This document shows positions 17,359-26,078 of a DNA stretch of 64,000 bases, piece by piece. Below the pieces are notes generated by a model. That model ran no database searches, was not told the DNA's origin, and saw nothing but the letters and a program-made list of their open reading frames with translations. Numbering within the stretch: position 1 is the stretch's first letter; each line of letters opens with the position of its first letter. Source of the stretch: Halopiger xanaduensis SH-6. GTDB taxonomy: Archaea; Halobacteriota; Halobacteria; Halobacteriales; Natrialbaceae. The position numbers were made by a program, and so were the translations under genes. The stretch spans positions 384,270-448,269 of the forward strand of contig NC_015666.1 in assembly GCF_000217715.1 (NCBI RefSeq), written 5' to 3'.

Positions 17359-18072
17359 ATGCGACTCTCCACGGGCGTCCCGGGTTTCGACGAGTTGGTG
17401 GACGGCGGCCTGTTGCGGGACCGCCTGTACATCGTCAGCGGACCGCCCGGGAGCGGCAAGACGACGTTCTGCTCGCAGTTTCTCACGAAGGGCGTCTTCG
17501 AGGGCGAAACCGCGCTGTACGTGAGCATGCACGAATCCGAACAGGAGCTCGTCAGCGACATGACGAACTTCGAGTTCGGCTTCGACAAGGCGGTGAGCTC
17601 CGGGAAGATGAAGTTCATGGACGTCTTCGAGAGCGAGACGAAACGGTTCTTTTCCTCCTCGTCCGGTCGCGGCAGCGGCGAGGGGCCAGGCAGCGTCGAG
17701 AACCTCTCGAACAAACTCGTCTCGTTCATCGAGTCGAAGGGGATCGATCGGGTCGTCATCGACTCGACGATGCTGCTCGAGTACTACTTCTCCGACGAGG
17801 TCGGCGAGCTCGTCACGTTCCTGACGAAGCTCAAACGCGCCGACGCCACCGTCCTCCTGATCTCGGAGATGACCGATCCGACCTCCTACTCGGACGGCCA
17901 CTACCTCTCCCACGGGGTCATCTTCATGCACAACTACCTCGAGTCGGGCGGGATGACCCGGGGCGTCCAGATCATCAAGATGCGCGGGACGGAGATCGAC
18001 TGCGACATCCGCCCGATCGAGTTCACCGAGCGCGGCCTGCGCGTCGATCCGGACGAGAAGATCCAGTCCTGA
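17359..18072 (+). CDS. KaiC/RadA-like ATPase
   Basis: This 237-residue single-domain RecA-fold ATPase has the KaiC N-terminal signature MRLSTGVPGFDELVDGG, Walker A GPPGSGKTT (residues 28-36), the catalytic Glu region SMHESEQE (about 57-64) and Walker B RVVIDSTMLLEYY. The ending GTEIDCDIRPIEFTERGLRVDP is the KaiC-like C-terminal strand pair. Haloarchaea carry many such proteins; links to signalling, motility and light response are known for some, not for this one. The next gene begins 2 bp after the stop. Confidence 0.88.
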   Translation: MRLSTGVPGFDELVDGGLLRDRLYIVSGPPGSGKTTFCSQFLTKGVFEGETALYVSMHESEQELVSDMTNFEFGFDKAVSSGKMKFMDVFESETKRFFSSSSGRGSGEGPGSVENLSNKLVSFIESKGIDRVVIDSTMLLEYYFSDEVGELVTFLTKLKRADATVLLISEMTDPTSYSDGHYLSHGVIFMHNYLESGGMTRGVQIIKMRGTEIDCDIRPIEFTERGLRVDPDEKIQS

Positions 18073-18074
18073 CC

Positions 18075-18698
18075 ATGTACGAACGCACCTTCGGGACGGA
18101 CTGGGAGACGCTCGAGGACCGGGACGAAGTCCTCTGGCGCGCGTTCGCGCTCGGCGTCGCCGAGGCACTCGGTAAGGACCACCCCGGCGAACTCGAGCGG
18201 ATCAGCGACGCGACCGCCACGAACTACGACCGGAGCTTCGCCGAACTCGCCTACCAGAAGGGACGCCAGCACGTCCGCCAACTCGAGGGCGAAGGGAGTC
18301 CGCGGGAGATCTGGCAGCAACTCGTCACGGAGAAAAACGAACTCGACCTCTGGGCGGATCCGGCCGGCTCGGGTGGGTCGAGCGACGACACCGAACTGGA
18401 CCTCGACGATAAAATCGGCCTTCCCCAATCCTTGCAGGGAATCCGCATCGACACGCTCCCCTCGGACAGTACCGACCGCGTTCGGCGGCCGAGTTTCCTC
18501 GAGAAGGAGAACGCGAAGGACCGCGAGCGGTACGCGGCGAGCGATCGAAGGCGGTCCCGGTCCGACGGACGACGCTCCGCCGAATCGGCCGGGGGCAAAG
18601 ACGGGGACGAAACCGATTCCGACGACGGTGACGGGCCGCCCACGAGCGCCGGGAACGATTCCCGAACGGGATCGCAGTCGGGGTCGGACTCGACGTAA
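18075..18698 (+). CDS. KaiC-partner conserved haloarchaeal protein, unknown function
   Basis: This 207-residue protein has a helical N-terminal region of about 95 residues (DRDEVLWRAFALGVAEALGKDHP, FAELAYQKGRQHVRQLEGEG) and then a charged, low-complexity tail rich in Arg, Asp and Ser. It starts 2 bp after the KaiC-like gene, so the two are cotranscribed and likely act together. I do not recognise a catalytic motif. Confidence 0.78.
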   Translation: MYERTFGTDWETLEDRDEVLWRAFALGVAEALGKDHPGELERISDATATNYDRSFAELAYQKGRQHVRQLEGEGSPREIWQQLVTEKNELDLWADPAGSGGSSDDTELDLDDKIGLPQSLQGIRIDTLPSDSTDRVRRPSFLEKENAKDRERYAASDRRRSRSDGRRSAESAGGKDGDETDSDDGDGPPTSAGNDSRTGSQSGSDST

Positions 18699-18746
18699 CG
18701 TCGGTATGTCTGCGACAGCAGCCGGACAGAAACGAGTACGAGTCGA

Positions 18747-19520
18747 TTAGCCGTTCGCTCGTCCCGTTCCGGAATCCGTGAGTCCAACTCGAGTCCGGAC
18801 GACCCGGTAGAGTGGCCCCGCGAGCAGGAAGAGGGCTGCGAACCCGCATCCGATCGAGAGCCGGAGCCCGAGGTCGCCGAGACCGGCCGTCGTGATCGTC
18901 GCCGCCGAGGCGCCGACGACGACCGCGGCGACCGTCCAGGGGAGTTCGCCGATCGCCGTCCCGACGAGGAACTGGTGGAGTCGAACGTCGCTCGTCGCCG
19001 CGGCGCACGTCGCCGCGTCCGAAGGAATCGGCGCCAGCCGCGAGGCGATCACGCCGCGGGTCGGCCCCGCGGTCTCGTAGTACCGATCGACGGCGGCGTC
19101 GGTCCGGCGGAGTGCCCGCTCGAGCGTGCCGGCCCCGACGGCCTCTCGGTCCGCGTCCGTGTTGGCAGCCGCTTCCGTTGTGCCGTTATCCGATCCCGAA
19201 AGCAGTCGAACGGCCAGAAAGACCGGGAGCACGGTCACGAGAATGCCTGCAAGCGCGATCGGTACGCCGAGGGCGACCCCGTAGCCGTAGCCGACGACGA
19301 CCGACAGCGGCGTGGTCGGCCAGGCGAGCAGCGGTCGAACGAGGTAGACGGCGGCGACGACGAGTCCGAACAGGAACGGGTCGGCGGCCAGCGACTCGAG
19401 CGTCGCGAGCGCCCTCGAAGGAGAGACGAGCACGCCCGCGGTGACGATCGCGGCGGCCGCGAGCAGCCCGAGGATCACCCGGGCGCGGAACGGGGCGGAC
19501 GAGCCGGGCAACGTCGACAT
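18747..19520 (-). CDS. TVP38/TMEM64 (DedA-like) membrane protein
   Basis: The 257-residue protein has about six membrane helices with the SNARE-associated/VTT-type pattern: VYLVRPLLAWPTTPLSVVVGYGYGVALG in the first half and VIASRLAPIPSDAATCAAATSDVRLHQFLVGTAIGELPW in the second. Members of the family are thought to act in lipid scrambling or transport. A Thr/Ala/Asp-rich insert (about residues 115-140) separates the halves. ATG 19520 was chosen over a longer Ser/Arg-rich extension. Confidence 0.82.
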   Translation of the reverse strand: MSTLPGSSAPFRARVILGLLAAAAIVTAGVLVSPSRALATLESLAADPFLFGLVVAAVYLVRPLLAWPTTPLSVVVGYGYGVALGVPIALAGILVTVLPVFLAVRLLSGSDNGTTEAAANTDADREAVGAGTLERALRRTDAAVDRYYETAGPTRGVIASRLAPIPSDAATCAAATSDVRLHQFLVGTAIGELPWTVAAVVVGASAATITTAGLGDLGLRLSIGCGFAALFLLAGPLYRVVRTRVGLTDSGTGRANG

Positions 19521-19620
19521 CGCCTCGAGTTCTCGCGCGAGTATTGAAGCCTTTGTGTCTCCAGTCCAGGGGCGCCGGACGACGCAACGTTTATTCGGCG
19601 CGGCACGGCACCACTCACCG

Positions 19621-20088
19621 ATGGATCGTGACGGCGACCGCGTCGACGACCTCGAGGAGGAAGACGCGAACGCAGACGTGAGTGCGAACGCGGCGGCGGA
19701 CGCGACCGCAGCCGCTACCGAGAACGGCACGGACCGCGACGACCGCGTCGAACTCGGCCTCGCGCTCCTCGAACGCCTCGAGCACGAGTCGCTCTCGCTT
19801 GCCGACGTCGTCGACCGGATCGAAGCGATCACGGCCGATCCGACGGTGACCCGAACGATTCTCGACGAGGCCGAACTTCGCGGGATCATCGAACGCGAGG
19901 ACGGTATCGTCCGGCCGAAGAGCCGCCAGTACGTCAGCTTCGATCAAGATGTGATCACCAAGGAAGGTGATTTCACCTGCCAGCGCTGCGGGTCTGGACT
20001 CTCGACCGGCTACTTCATCGATCTCGAGGCGGGCGAGATAGGGCCGTTCGGCTCCTCGTGCATCCGGAAGGTTACCGGGCGCGAGTGA
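19621..20088 (+). CDS. DUF5830-like zinc-binding haloarchaeal protein
   Basis: This 155-residue protein has an acidic N-terminus, a helical winged-helix-like centre (LGLALLERLEHESLSLADVVDRIEAI, TRTILDEAELRGIIE) and a C-terminal CQRCG...SSCIRKVTG pair of Cys motifs that could hold zinc. The arrangement matches the family I know as DUF5830 (from memory). It may bind nucleic acid; function unknown. Confidence 0.8.
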   Translation: MDRDGDRVDDLEEEDANADVSANAAADATAAATENGTDRDDRVELGLALLERLEHESLSLADVVDRIEAITADPTVTRTILDEAELRGIIEREDGIVRPKSRQYVSFDQDVITKEGDFTCQRCGSGLSTGYFIDLEAGEIGPFGSSCIRKVTGRE

Positions 20089-20134
20089 CCGGTGACTTGC
20101 GCTTCGCACCGAGTGCCGGTGATCGACTCCCCGA

Positions 20135-21421
20135 CTACCGGCCCTGCCGTAATTCCTCGATCAACTGCTCGATCGTCCGTTGCTGCTGTTCGATGACGTC
20201 GCTTTGCCGCTCGACGGCCGCCTCGAGCGCCTCGAGACGCTCGAGGACTTCGGGATCCGTCGCGGTCGATACCGAGTCGCCGGCTGCGGCCTCAGCCGCT
20301 GGATCGTCGGACGGCCACGACTGCGCGGCGGAGTCGCCGCTGGCGTCGATGTCGGTGGTGTCGGCAGACTGGCCCTGGCGACGTTGCGTGGCGGTCGCAT
20401 CGGACGTCGTATCGTCGCTGATCGACTCCGTCGCCTCGACGAACGGATCGGTATCGCCGTCGGCTGCGTCGGACGAGCCCCCGGTCTCAGTGGTTGATTC
20501 GGCGGCGGACCCGCTCGTGTCGTCCCGTCGGTTGGACTGCCCATCGATCGAGTCGGAAACCCCCGACCCGGTCGCATCCGCGTCTGCGCGTGCGTTCGTT
20601 TCGGAACTCGCGTTCGCATCCGCAGCGGCGTCGACCGTCGTTTCGGTCGCACCCGCGTCGGCGGTCGCCGTGCGGGCACCCTCTTGATCGTCGAGTTCCG
20701 GCGGGTCTGCGTTGAGCGGATCCACGCCGGAACCGAACTCCATCGTCCCCCCGCTGTCGCCGCGATCGTCGTCCGCGTCGTCGAGCCCGATCGCCTCGTT
20801 GAGTTCCTCGAGCGAGCCGACGTCGTGGTAGTCGAACAGCGCCCGCTGGAGTCGCTCGCGAAGGTCGTTTGCCTCCTCGTTGGGCGCCTTGATCCGCTGG
20901 GGCCGGCCGTCGACCTCGAGGACGATCTGGGTCGCGACGCTGCCGTCCTCGAACGAGAGGTTCGTCACGTCCTCGTAGTGGTACTCCTCGTAGTCCTCGT
21001 CCCAGACGGCGCTGCCGATGTGTTTGACCAGCCGCTCGCTCGTGACGATCAGCGTCAGTTCGCTGAAACGGTAGGTCTTGGCGACGGTTTCGCCGGGTTC
21101 GGTGATTCCGTTGCCGTTCAGAACGCCCGCGAGAACCGGGTGCAACACCGCGTCGGTCTTACCCGACGGCACCGTGAATTCCTTCGTTCCTTCGAGGGGA
21201 TACTCGAGGGAGAACTTGGTCTTGCGCCGCCCTTCCGAGAGGGTGAGCCGGTCGGCCTCGTGGGGGTATTCGTCGACCGATTCGTCGCGCAGGAGTCCGT
21301 CGGACCGGTAGACGAGTGTACTCGAGGAAGTGATGAAGAGTTCGTCTTCGCTGCCGAGAGAGACTCGCGCCGCGATTTCTTCGTCGCCGAGAGTAGATTG
21401 GACGATACCGGGAACGCTCAT
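20135..21421 (-). CDS. DUF7115-like haloarchaeal protein with coiled-coil tail
   Basis: The 428-residue protein starts MSVPGIVQSTLGDEEIAARV; the first 215 residues form a beta-rich, probably duplicated domain (YRSDGLLRDESVDEYPHEADRL and FSELTLIVTSERLVKHIG look like related PH-type strands). A long Asp/Ser/Thr/Ala-rich disordered stretch follows. The last 45 residues (LERLEALEAAVERQSDVIEQ) are a coiled coil. It resembles a family annotated DUF7115. ATG 21421 fits the domain start. Role unknown; adapter or sensor is plausible. Confidence 0.8.
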   Translation of the reverse strand: MSVPGIVQSTLGDEEIAARVSLGSEDELFITSSSTLVYRSDGLLRDESVDEYPHEADRLTLSEGRRKTKFSLEYPLEGTKEFTVPSGKTDAVLHPVLAGVLNGNGITEPGETVAKTYRFSELTLIVTSERLVKHIGSAVWDEDYEEYHYEDVTNLSFEDGSVATQIVLEVDGRPQRIKAPNEEANDLRERLQRALFDYHDVGSLEELNEAIGLDDADDDRGDSGGTMEFGSGVDPLNADPPELDDQEGARTATADAGATETTVDAAADANASSETNARADADATGSGVSDSIDGQSNRRDDTSGSAAESTTETGGSSDAADGDTDPFVEATESISDDTTSDATATQRRQGQSADTTDIDASGDSAAQSWPSDDPAAEAAAGDSVSTATDPEVLERLEALEAAVERQSDVIEQQQRTIEQLIEELRQGR

Positions 21422-21524
21422 GTCGCGGTAGTTCGTATGGCCCTGTGATAAATCCGTGGGTCCGCGTTGCACGCCGATTTCGAATGAGAAGGTTAAAGAG
21501 AACGACGCCACTACCGGGAAGTGA

Positions 21525-21676
21525 GCCCGGGTGGCTTAGCTGGACATAGCGCCGCACTCATAGGGTTCAGAGATTCGGTGCGGTACGCCTTGGAAGCCTC
21601 CGTGTCCCCCACGAGGACCGCCGAGCCTCGAACCTGGGACATGCGGAGATCGAGGGTTCGGAGCCCTCCCCGGGCA
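21525..21676 (+). tRNA. Elongator tRNA-Met (CAT) with intron
   Basis: Exon 1 is 21525-21562 and exon 2 is 21641-21676; the intron (21563-21640, 78 nt) follows the base 3' of the anticodon, the standard archaeal position. Acceptor GCCCGGG pairs with CCCGGGC, anticodon stem CCGCA pairs with TGCGG around CTCATAA, and the T arm is GAGGG-TTCGGAG-CCCTC. Introns of about 75 nt at this site are known in haloarchaeal tRNA-Met. The mature tRNA is 74 nt; CCA is not encoded. Confidence 0.93.
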
Positions 21677-21914
21677 TGCCATCTTCCTCAGTTGCTGTTA
21701 CGACCACAACGAGTTGTACCGACGGCGTGTCGGTGCTAGCAGCTAGCGATCTCAGCAGTCGCGAGCAGTTAGGATATACTCCAGCAGCCACGGCCGTTCT
21801 CGAGTACACATCGTACTACTGCGACACGTCTGTCAGCCGCACGTCTGCCGCGCGTCTGACGTGCGTCAGAAAACCATCACTGGATTTATGTGTCGATGGC
21901 CAGCAGCATGTCGT

Positions 21915-22217
21915 ATGGAACCGGGGGAGCAACCGAGTGTCCGCGTTGTGGAAGCGATCGCAGCTGCGGAAGGTGTCGATCCGGCGGCCCTCGAGCCACC
22001 GTTGTACGACGTGCTCGATCCTGACGCACTCGATACGCTGACGGACTCGCTGTGTCGCGGTGCCGACCAGTTCGACGACGCCGCTGCGAGGGTCGAGTTC
22101 ACGTATCGGACGTATCGAGTCGAAGTCGAGATCGGGGACGAGGTCGACGTGACCGTGACGGAACGGCCGTCCGACTCGTCGATTGACCCGACACCGGATT
22201 CGCGGGTTCTCGAGTGA
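21915..22217 (+). CDS. HalOD1 output-domain protein
   Basis: This 100-residue protein matches the haloarchaeal HalOD1 domain: SVRVVEAIAAAEGVDPAALE near the start, PPLYDVLDPDALDTL, and the strand pair VEFTYRTYRVEVEIGDEVDV. The domain occurs alone or at the end of signalling proteins, as a proposed output module; its ligand is unknown. ATG 21915 follows an AT-rich leader. It stands alone, downstream of tRNA-Met. Confidence 0.8.
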   Translation: MEPGEQPSVRVVEAIAAAEGVDPAALEPPLYDVLDPDALDTLTDSLCRGADQFDDAAARVEFTYRTYRVEVEIGDEVDVTVTERPSDSSIDPTPDSRVLE

Positions 22218-22404
22218 GTCGGCGGCGGACGTCCATCGACAGCACCCCAGCAGCGCTCGGCGATACCTGGCGACGCCGCCTCGCGCGCGTAGACGAAGTC
22301 CCAACGTACTGACGGTGACGATCGCGAAACGTTGCCGCGACGTCACTACTCGAGAGGCAAGGTCAGAAGGGACGGGCCAGTGACAGCGAAAAGAAGGAAT
22401 TTGT

Positions 22405-23469
22405 TCACTCCAGCGACAGCGGTTCGTGTATCGCGCGGTAGTCGCCGCCGTCGTCGGCCTCGAGCGCCTCGATCTCGGTGATCTCCCGCAGTCGGATGTT
22501 CCGCTCCATCTTCGTCACGACCGGCGTGTCGTAGTGTTCGGCGTCGTAGTCGAAGGTCGAGCCGTCCGCGCGGCGTTGGCTGACGAACTCGCGGTGGCGC
22601 TCCAGGCGCGTTCGGCCGACCGACCGTGACAGCGCCGGGACATCGGCGAGCTGGTTTTCGAACCGCTCGAGGAAGGCCGCCTCGAGTTCGTAGCCGATCG
22701 AGTCCCGGCCCGCACACAGCGCCGCCAGCGTCGTCGTGCCGGTCCCCCAGAACGGATCGAGCACGGTGTCGCCGTAGGCCGAGTACATACAGATCAGTCG
22801 GTAGGGAATCTCGAGGGGGTAGGCCGCCGACCGCTCCCGCAGGTCGTCGTCGGGCGACTCGAGGGCCTGCAGTTCGCCTCGCACCTCGGTCCAGACGTCG
22901 GAGAACCAGCGGTTGCGCTCCTCCCAGAAGTAGGCGGCTTCGTAGCGACGGTCGGCGCCGGGTTCGAACTCCCGGCTTTCTCCGCCCTTACGGAAGACGA
23001 GGATGTACTCGTGTTCGAGCGTGACGTAGGCGTTGGGCGGGATCATCCCGCTGCCCATAAACTTGGCCGCGCTGTTGGCCGGCTTGCGCCAGAGCACGTC
23101 CGGCAGCGGATCGAAGCCGCGGGACTCGAAGGCCTCGAGCACCCGCGCGTGGTTGGGGTAGACGCGGAAGCTGCCGTCGACCGAGCGGGTGGCGTCGCCG
23201 ACGTTGACGCAGGCGATGCCGCCGTCGACGAGGACGCGCTCGAGTTCGTCCCAGACCCGGTCGAGCTGGGCGTGCATCGCCTCGAAGGCACGGCGGCCGT
23301 CGCCGGCCTCGAGGGCGTCCGCGACGGCGGGATCGAGATCCGCGAAGAGGTCGTCCCACATCTCGATCATGGGATACGGGGGCGAGGTGACGACGAGTTC
23401 GATCGACTCGTCGTCGACGGCCGACAGATCGCGCGCATCACCGACGAAGACGCGGTGGGTCGTCTCCAT
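22405..23469 (-). CDS. Orphan type II DNA methyltransferase (beta class)
   Basis: The 354-residue protein carries the catalytic TSPPYP (residues 28-33) before the SAM-binding VLDPFWGTGTTTLAA (about residue 240), the beta-class order used by amino-methyltransferases (N4-cytosine or N6-adenine). No restriction gene is adjacent. Haloarchaea widely hold an orphan CTAG m4C methylase (Zim); size and motifs fit, so this may be it, but sequence alone does not prove the site. ATG 23469 was preferred to a GTG 9 bp upstream. Confidence 0.85.
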   Translation of the reverse strand: METTHRVFVGDARDLSAVDDESIELVVTSPPYPMIEMWDDLFADLDPAVADALEAGDGRRAFEAMHAQLDRVWDELERVLVDGGIACVNVGDATRSVDGSFRVYPNHARVLEAFESRGFDPLPDVLWRKPANSAAKFMGSGMIPPNAYVTLEHEYILVFRKGGESREFEPGADRRYEAAYFWEERNRWFSDVWTEVRGELQALESPDDDLRERSAAYPLEIPYRLICMYSAYGDTVLDPFWGTGTTTLAALCAGRDSIGYELEAAFLERFENQLADVPALSRSVGRTRLERHREFVSQRRADGSTFDYDAEHYDTPVVTKMERNIRLREITEIEALEADDGGDYRAIHEPLSLE

Positions 23470-23587
23470 TGCGTTCACACTGTCGGCGTCGCCCCCTTAG
23501 CTCCTTCGTCACCGACGAACTGTCTCCCTCGCGTTCAAAAGTAGTAACTGCGCGAGCGCGAGACCGAGAGCGAAAGCGGCTGTCGCG

Positions 23588-24157
23588 TTATTCTTCTTCC
23601 TCTTCCTCTTCGGCTTCCTCGGTCTCGTCGCCTTCCTCCTCAGCTTCCGCTTCGTCGCTTTCGTCCTCGGCGTCTTCCTCACCGCTTGTCGCCGGTTCGA
23701 ACTCCTCGATCGGCTCCCACTCCTCTTCCTCCTCGCCGCCCATCCGGCGGCGCAGGAAGACGGCGCCGGCGACGACGCCCAGCGCGAGTAGCAACTGGGG
23801 GAGACGGGATCCGGATCCGCCCTCCATCTCCTCGCTTTCCATCTCTGTCTCGGTTTCATCGCTCGCCATCTGGGACTCGGCGCGTTCCGTCACGTCTTCG
23901 ATGATCTCCGGTTCCTCGATGTCTTCGAGCGGGGACTCCTCGAGTTCCGTCGACTGCCGCCCCGCGAGGAAGCCGAGCGCCGCACCCAGACCGAAGACGG
24001 CGCCGGCGAGCGGGAATCGGCCGCCGCCTCGGCCGCCGTCAGCCTCTTCGACGGCCTCGAGAATAGAGTCTCGAAGGGGAGAGTCCAGCCCCTTCCCGAC
24101 CGCTTCCTTAACGACGATCTCCGACAGCGACTTGTCCTGTTGCTCCGTTTCGGGCAT
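23588..24157 (-). CDS. Two-helix membrane protein with Glu-rich tail
   Basis: This 189-residue protein opens with a conserved-looking soluble part (SLSEIVVKEAVGKGLDSPLRDSILEAVEEAD), then a membrane helix (PLAGAVFGLGAALGFLAG), an acidic loop, a second helix (LPQLLLALGVVAGAVFLRRR) and a tail of almost only Glu, Asp and Ala. I know no function for this haloarchaeal type. The start is ATG 24157. Confidence 0.75.
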   Translation of the reverse strand: MPETEQQDKSLSEIVVKEAVGKGLDSPLRDSILEAVEEADGGRGGGRFPLAGAVFGLGAALGFLAGRQSTELEESPLEDIEEPEIIEDVTERAESQMASDETETEMESEEMEGGSGSRLPQLLLALGVVAGAVFLRRRMGGEEEEEWEPIEEFEPATSGEEDAEDESDEAEAEEEGDETEEAEEEEEEE

Positions 24158-24581
24158 AATCACCCACGACCACACCGCCGTACATAATTCTACCCAACGT
24201 TTCAACGATTTTGAGTGCCTAACGAGCAGTTACGAGTCTGCTACGCGAACGACCGGCGCTCGTAACCGACCGATAACGAGTCGGGACGACGATACTGTGC
24301 CTCACTGAACGATCGCCGGTTCGGGCTCTCGGGCGAGAAGACCAACGCGCGTCACGAGTGAACGACCGTGTACGACCGACCGCGCGTAATCAGTGCAGAG
24401 GTGACAACAATGCTACCGAACGGGCGAGCAGCGCAGTCGACGTTCCCGATCGAACGGCGGGTCGGCGTGCTTAGAGCGTCGCCGTCAGTCACCCACCCAC
24501 TCGCCGCTCGAGGCGAACTGGTCAGGTAAACGTCGTATTTCTGCCCTATAAATTCGTAAACGCTGACCGTTCGGTCCAGTA
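24158..24581. other. 424-bp intergenic region
   Basis: No gene or structured RNA is visible on either strand. A TATA-like CTATAAATTC (24546-24555) sits about 30 nt before ATG 24582 and probably serves that gene. Confidence 0.6.
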
Positions 24582-25274
24582 ATGAGTCGCATAACGAAAC
24601 CCGACGTCGCTGAGTGGCTGGGTATGAGCGTCATTCGCCAGCCCGGCGTGCTCGGGCGGACCACCCGCCAGCGCGTCGTGGGGATCACCGCAGCCCTGTC
24701 GGCCGCGGCGCTGGAAACGCTCGCCGTCGGGCTCTGGTTCGGCCTCGTCGCCGGCTCTCGGACGACTTCGACGGCACTCGCCGGTCTGGGGATCCTCTTC
24801 TGCGGCGCCCTGCTCAGGGCGAGCGTCTTCGGAGCGACGGTCAACCACCTGCAGGATCTACTCGAGCCGCGGCGCCTCGGCGCCGCGACGCTACTGACGG
24901 CGTGCTGGGTCCTCTGGCTGCTCGTTGCGGACCGCATTGGGGGGCAGGCCGGGCTCGTGCTCGCGACCGGGGCGCTCACCGTCCTGCTCACCTGCCAGTT
25001 CACGTTCGAACGGCGGGCGTTCGGGCGGCGGTCGATCCGTCACTGCTCGTTCGTGCCGATCGTCCCGGCCGCGCTGCTGGCGATCGGCGCGTCGGCGCTG
25101 CTCTCGGCCGCCTGGTTCGTCGACTGGTCGGTTACGTCGCCCCCGCTATCGGTCGAATTTGCAACGTTGATCGTCCGGATCGAGGCGGTCCAGCTCGGCG
25201 GCGTCGTCTTCGGTCTCTTCGCGTTCCTCGCCCACCAGCGCCGGTTCCAGCGACTGCTCGAGCGCTGCCCCTGA
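24582..25274 (+). CDS. Polytopic membrane protein, unknown function
   Basis: The 230-residue protein has about six hydrophobic helices (for example TALAGLGILFCGALLRASVFGATV and GLVLATGALTVLLTCQF) and a short conserved-looking start, PDVAEWLGMSVIRQPGVLGR. No transporter signature was recognised. It converges on the FMN reductase gene with no gap. Confidence 0.72.
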   Translation: MSRITKPDVAEWLGMSVIRQPGVLGRTTRQRVVGITAALSAAALETLAVGLWFGLVAGSRTTSTALAGLGILFCGALLRASVFGATVNHLQDLLEPRRLGAATLLTACWVLWLLVADRIGGQAGLVLATGALTVLLTCQFTFERRAFGRRSIRHCSFVPIVPAALLAIGASALLSAAWFVDWSVTSPPLSVEFATLIVRIEAVQLGGVVFGLFAFLAHQRRFQRLLERCP

Positions 25275-25865
25275 CTATTTCCCCTCGGCGCCGACGTTCT
25301 GGTCGCCTTCGAAGGAATCCGGATCCGGTTCGATCGTCGCGTACTGGACCGCGCGCCGGCCGAGCGTCGCGGTTCGTTCCTCGAGACTCGGATCGACGAA
25401 TTCCCCGTCCTCGAAGCCCGAGTGGGACTTCGGGATCGCGACCTCGTGGGGGAGCACCCACGCGTTCAGCGCTCGACAGACCGAGCGCAGGTGCTCGAGG
25501 GCCGTCACCGGAAACGCCCCGCCGGAGACCGCGAGGAGGCCGACGGTCTTGTCCCGGAACTCGTCGAACCCCGAGTAGTCGAGCGCGGCCTTCAGCGGCG
25601 ACGAGTAGGAGCCGTGGTACATCGGCGTTCCGAGCACGATCGCGTCGGCCTCGCGGAGTCGCTCGGCGAGCAGTTCGGCGTCGCCGGCGTCCTCGCGGTC
25701 TCGATCCGGGTCGAACGTCGGCAGGTCGTACTCTCGCAAGTCGATCAGTTCGGTCGTCGCGCCGCCCTCGGCTGCGGCCTCGAGGGCGCGCTCGAGGGCG
25801 AGTCGCGTCGCGCTCGCGTCTCGGAGGCTGCCGCAGACGGCGGCGATGTGCACGTCTCTGTCCAT
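25275..25865 (-). CDS. NAD(P)H-dependent FMN reductase family protein
   Basis: This 196-residue flavodoxin-fold protein opens with IAAVCGSLRDASATRLALERAL, the phosphate-binding start of the family, and has LGTPMYHGSYSSPLKAALDYSG and VGLLAVSGGAFPVTALEHLR, which surround the flavin. Such enzymes reduce FMN, quinones or azo compounds; the substrate here is unknown. ATG 25865. Confidence 0.9.
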   Translation of the reverse strand: MDRDVHIAAVCGSLRDASATRLALERALEAAAEGGATTELIDLREYDLPTFDPDRDREDAGDAELLAERLREADAIVLGTPMYHGSYSSPLKAALDYSGFDEFRDKTVGLLAVSGGAFPVTALEHLRSVCRALNAWVLPHEVAIPKSHSGFEDGEFVDPSLEERTATLGRRAVQYATIEPDPDSFEGDQNVGAEGK

Positions 25866-26078
25866 CGTAGCCGGACCAATGCGAGCGAGGGTGAAATATA
25901 CCGGTGTCGATCGGCGCCGCGGTCGCGGACCAACCGGAAGACGGTCTGTACCGTCGGGCGGAGCCGACCTGATGAGACCGGGCGATCACCCGCCGTTGAA
26001 CGACGGCTACTCGCAGGGCTGGCAGCCGTCGCCAGCCCCGCGTGCTCGAGGACCACGGTTGAAGGAGTCGAACGCCGT

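Noticed and set aside
24158-24581. Possible hidden RNA or small gene in this gap
   Set aside because: No stable stems, tRNA motifs or acidic open frame could be found by eye.
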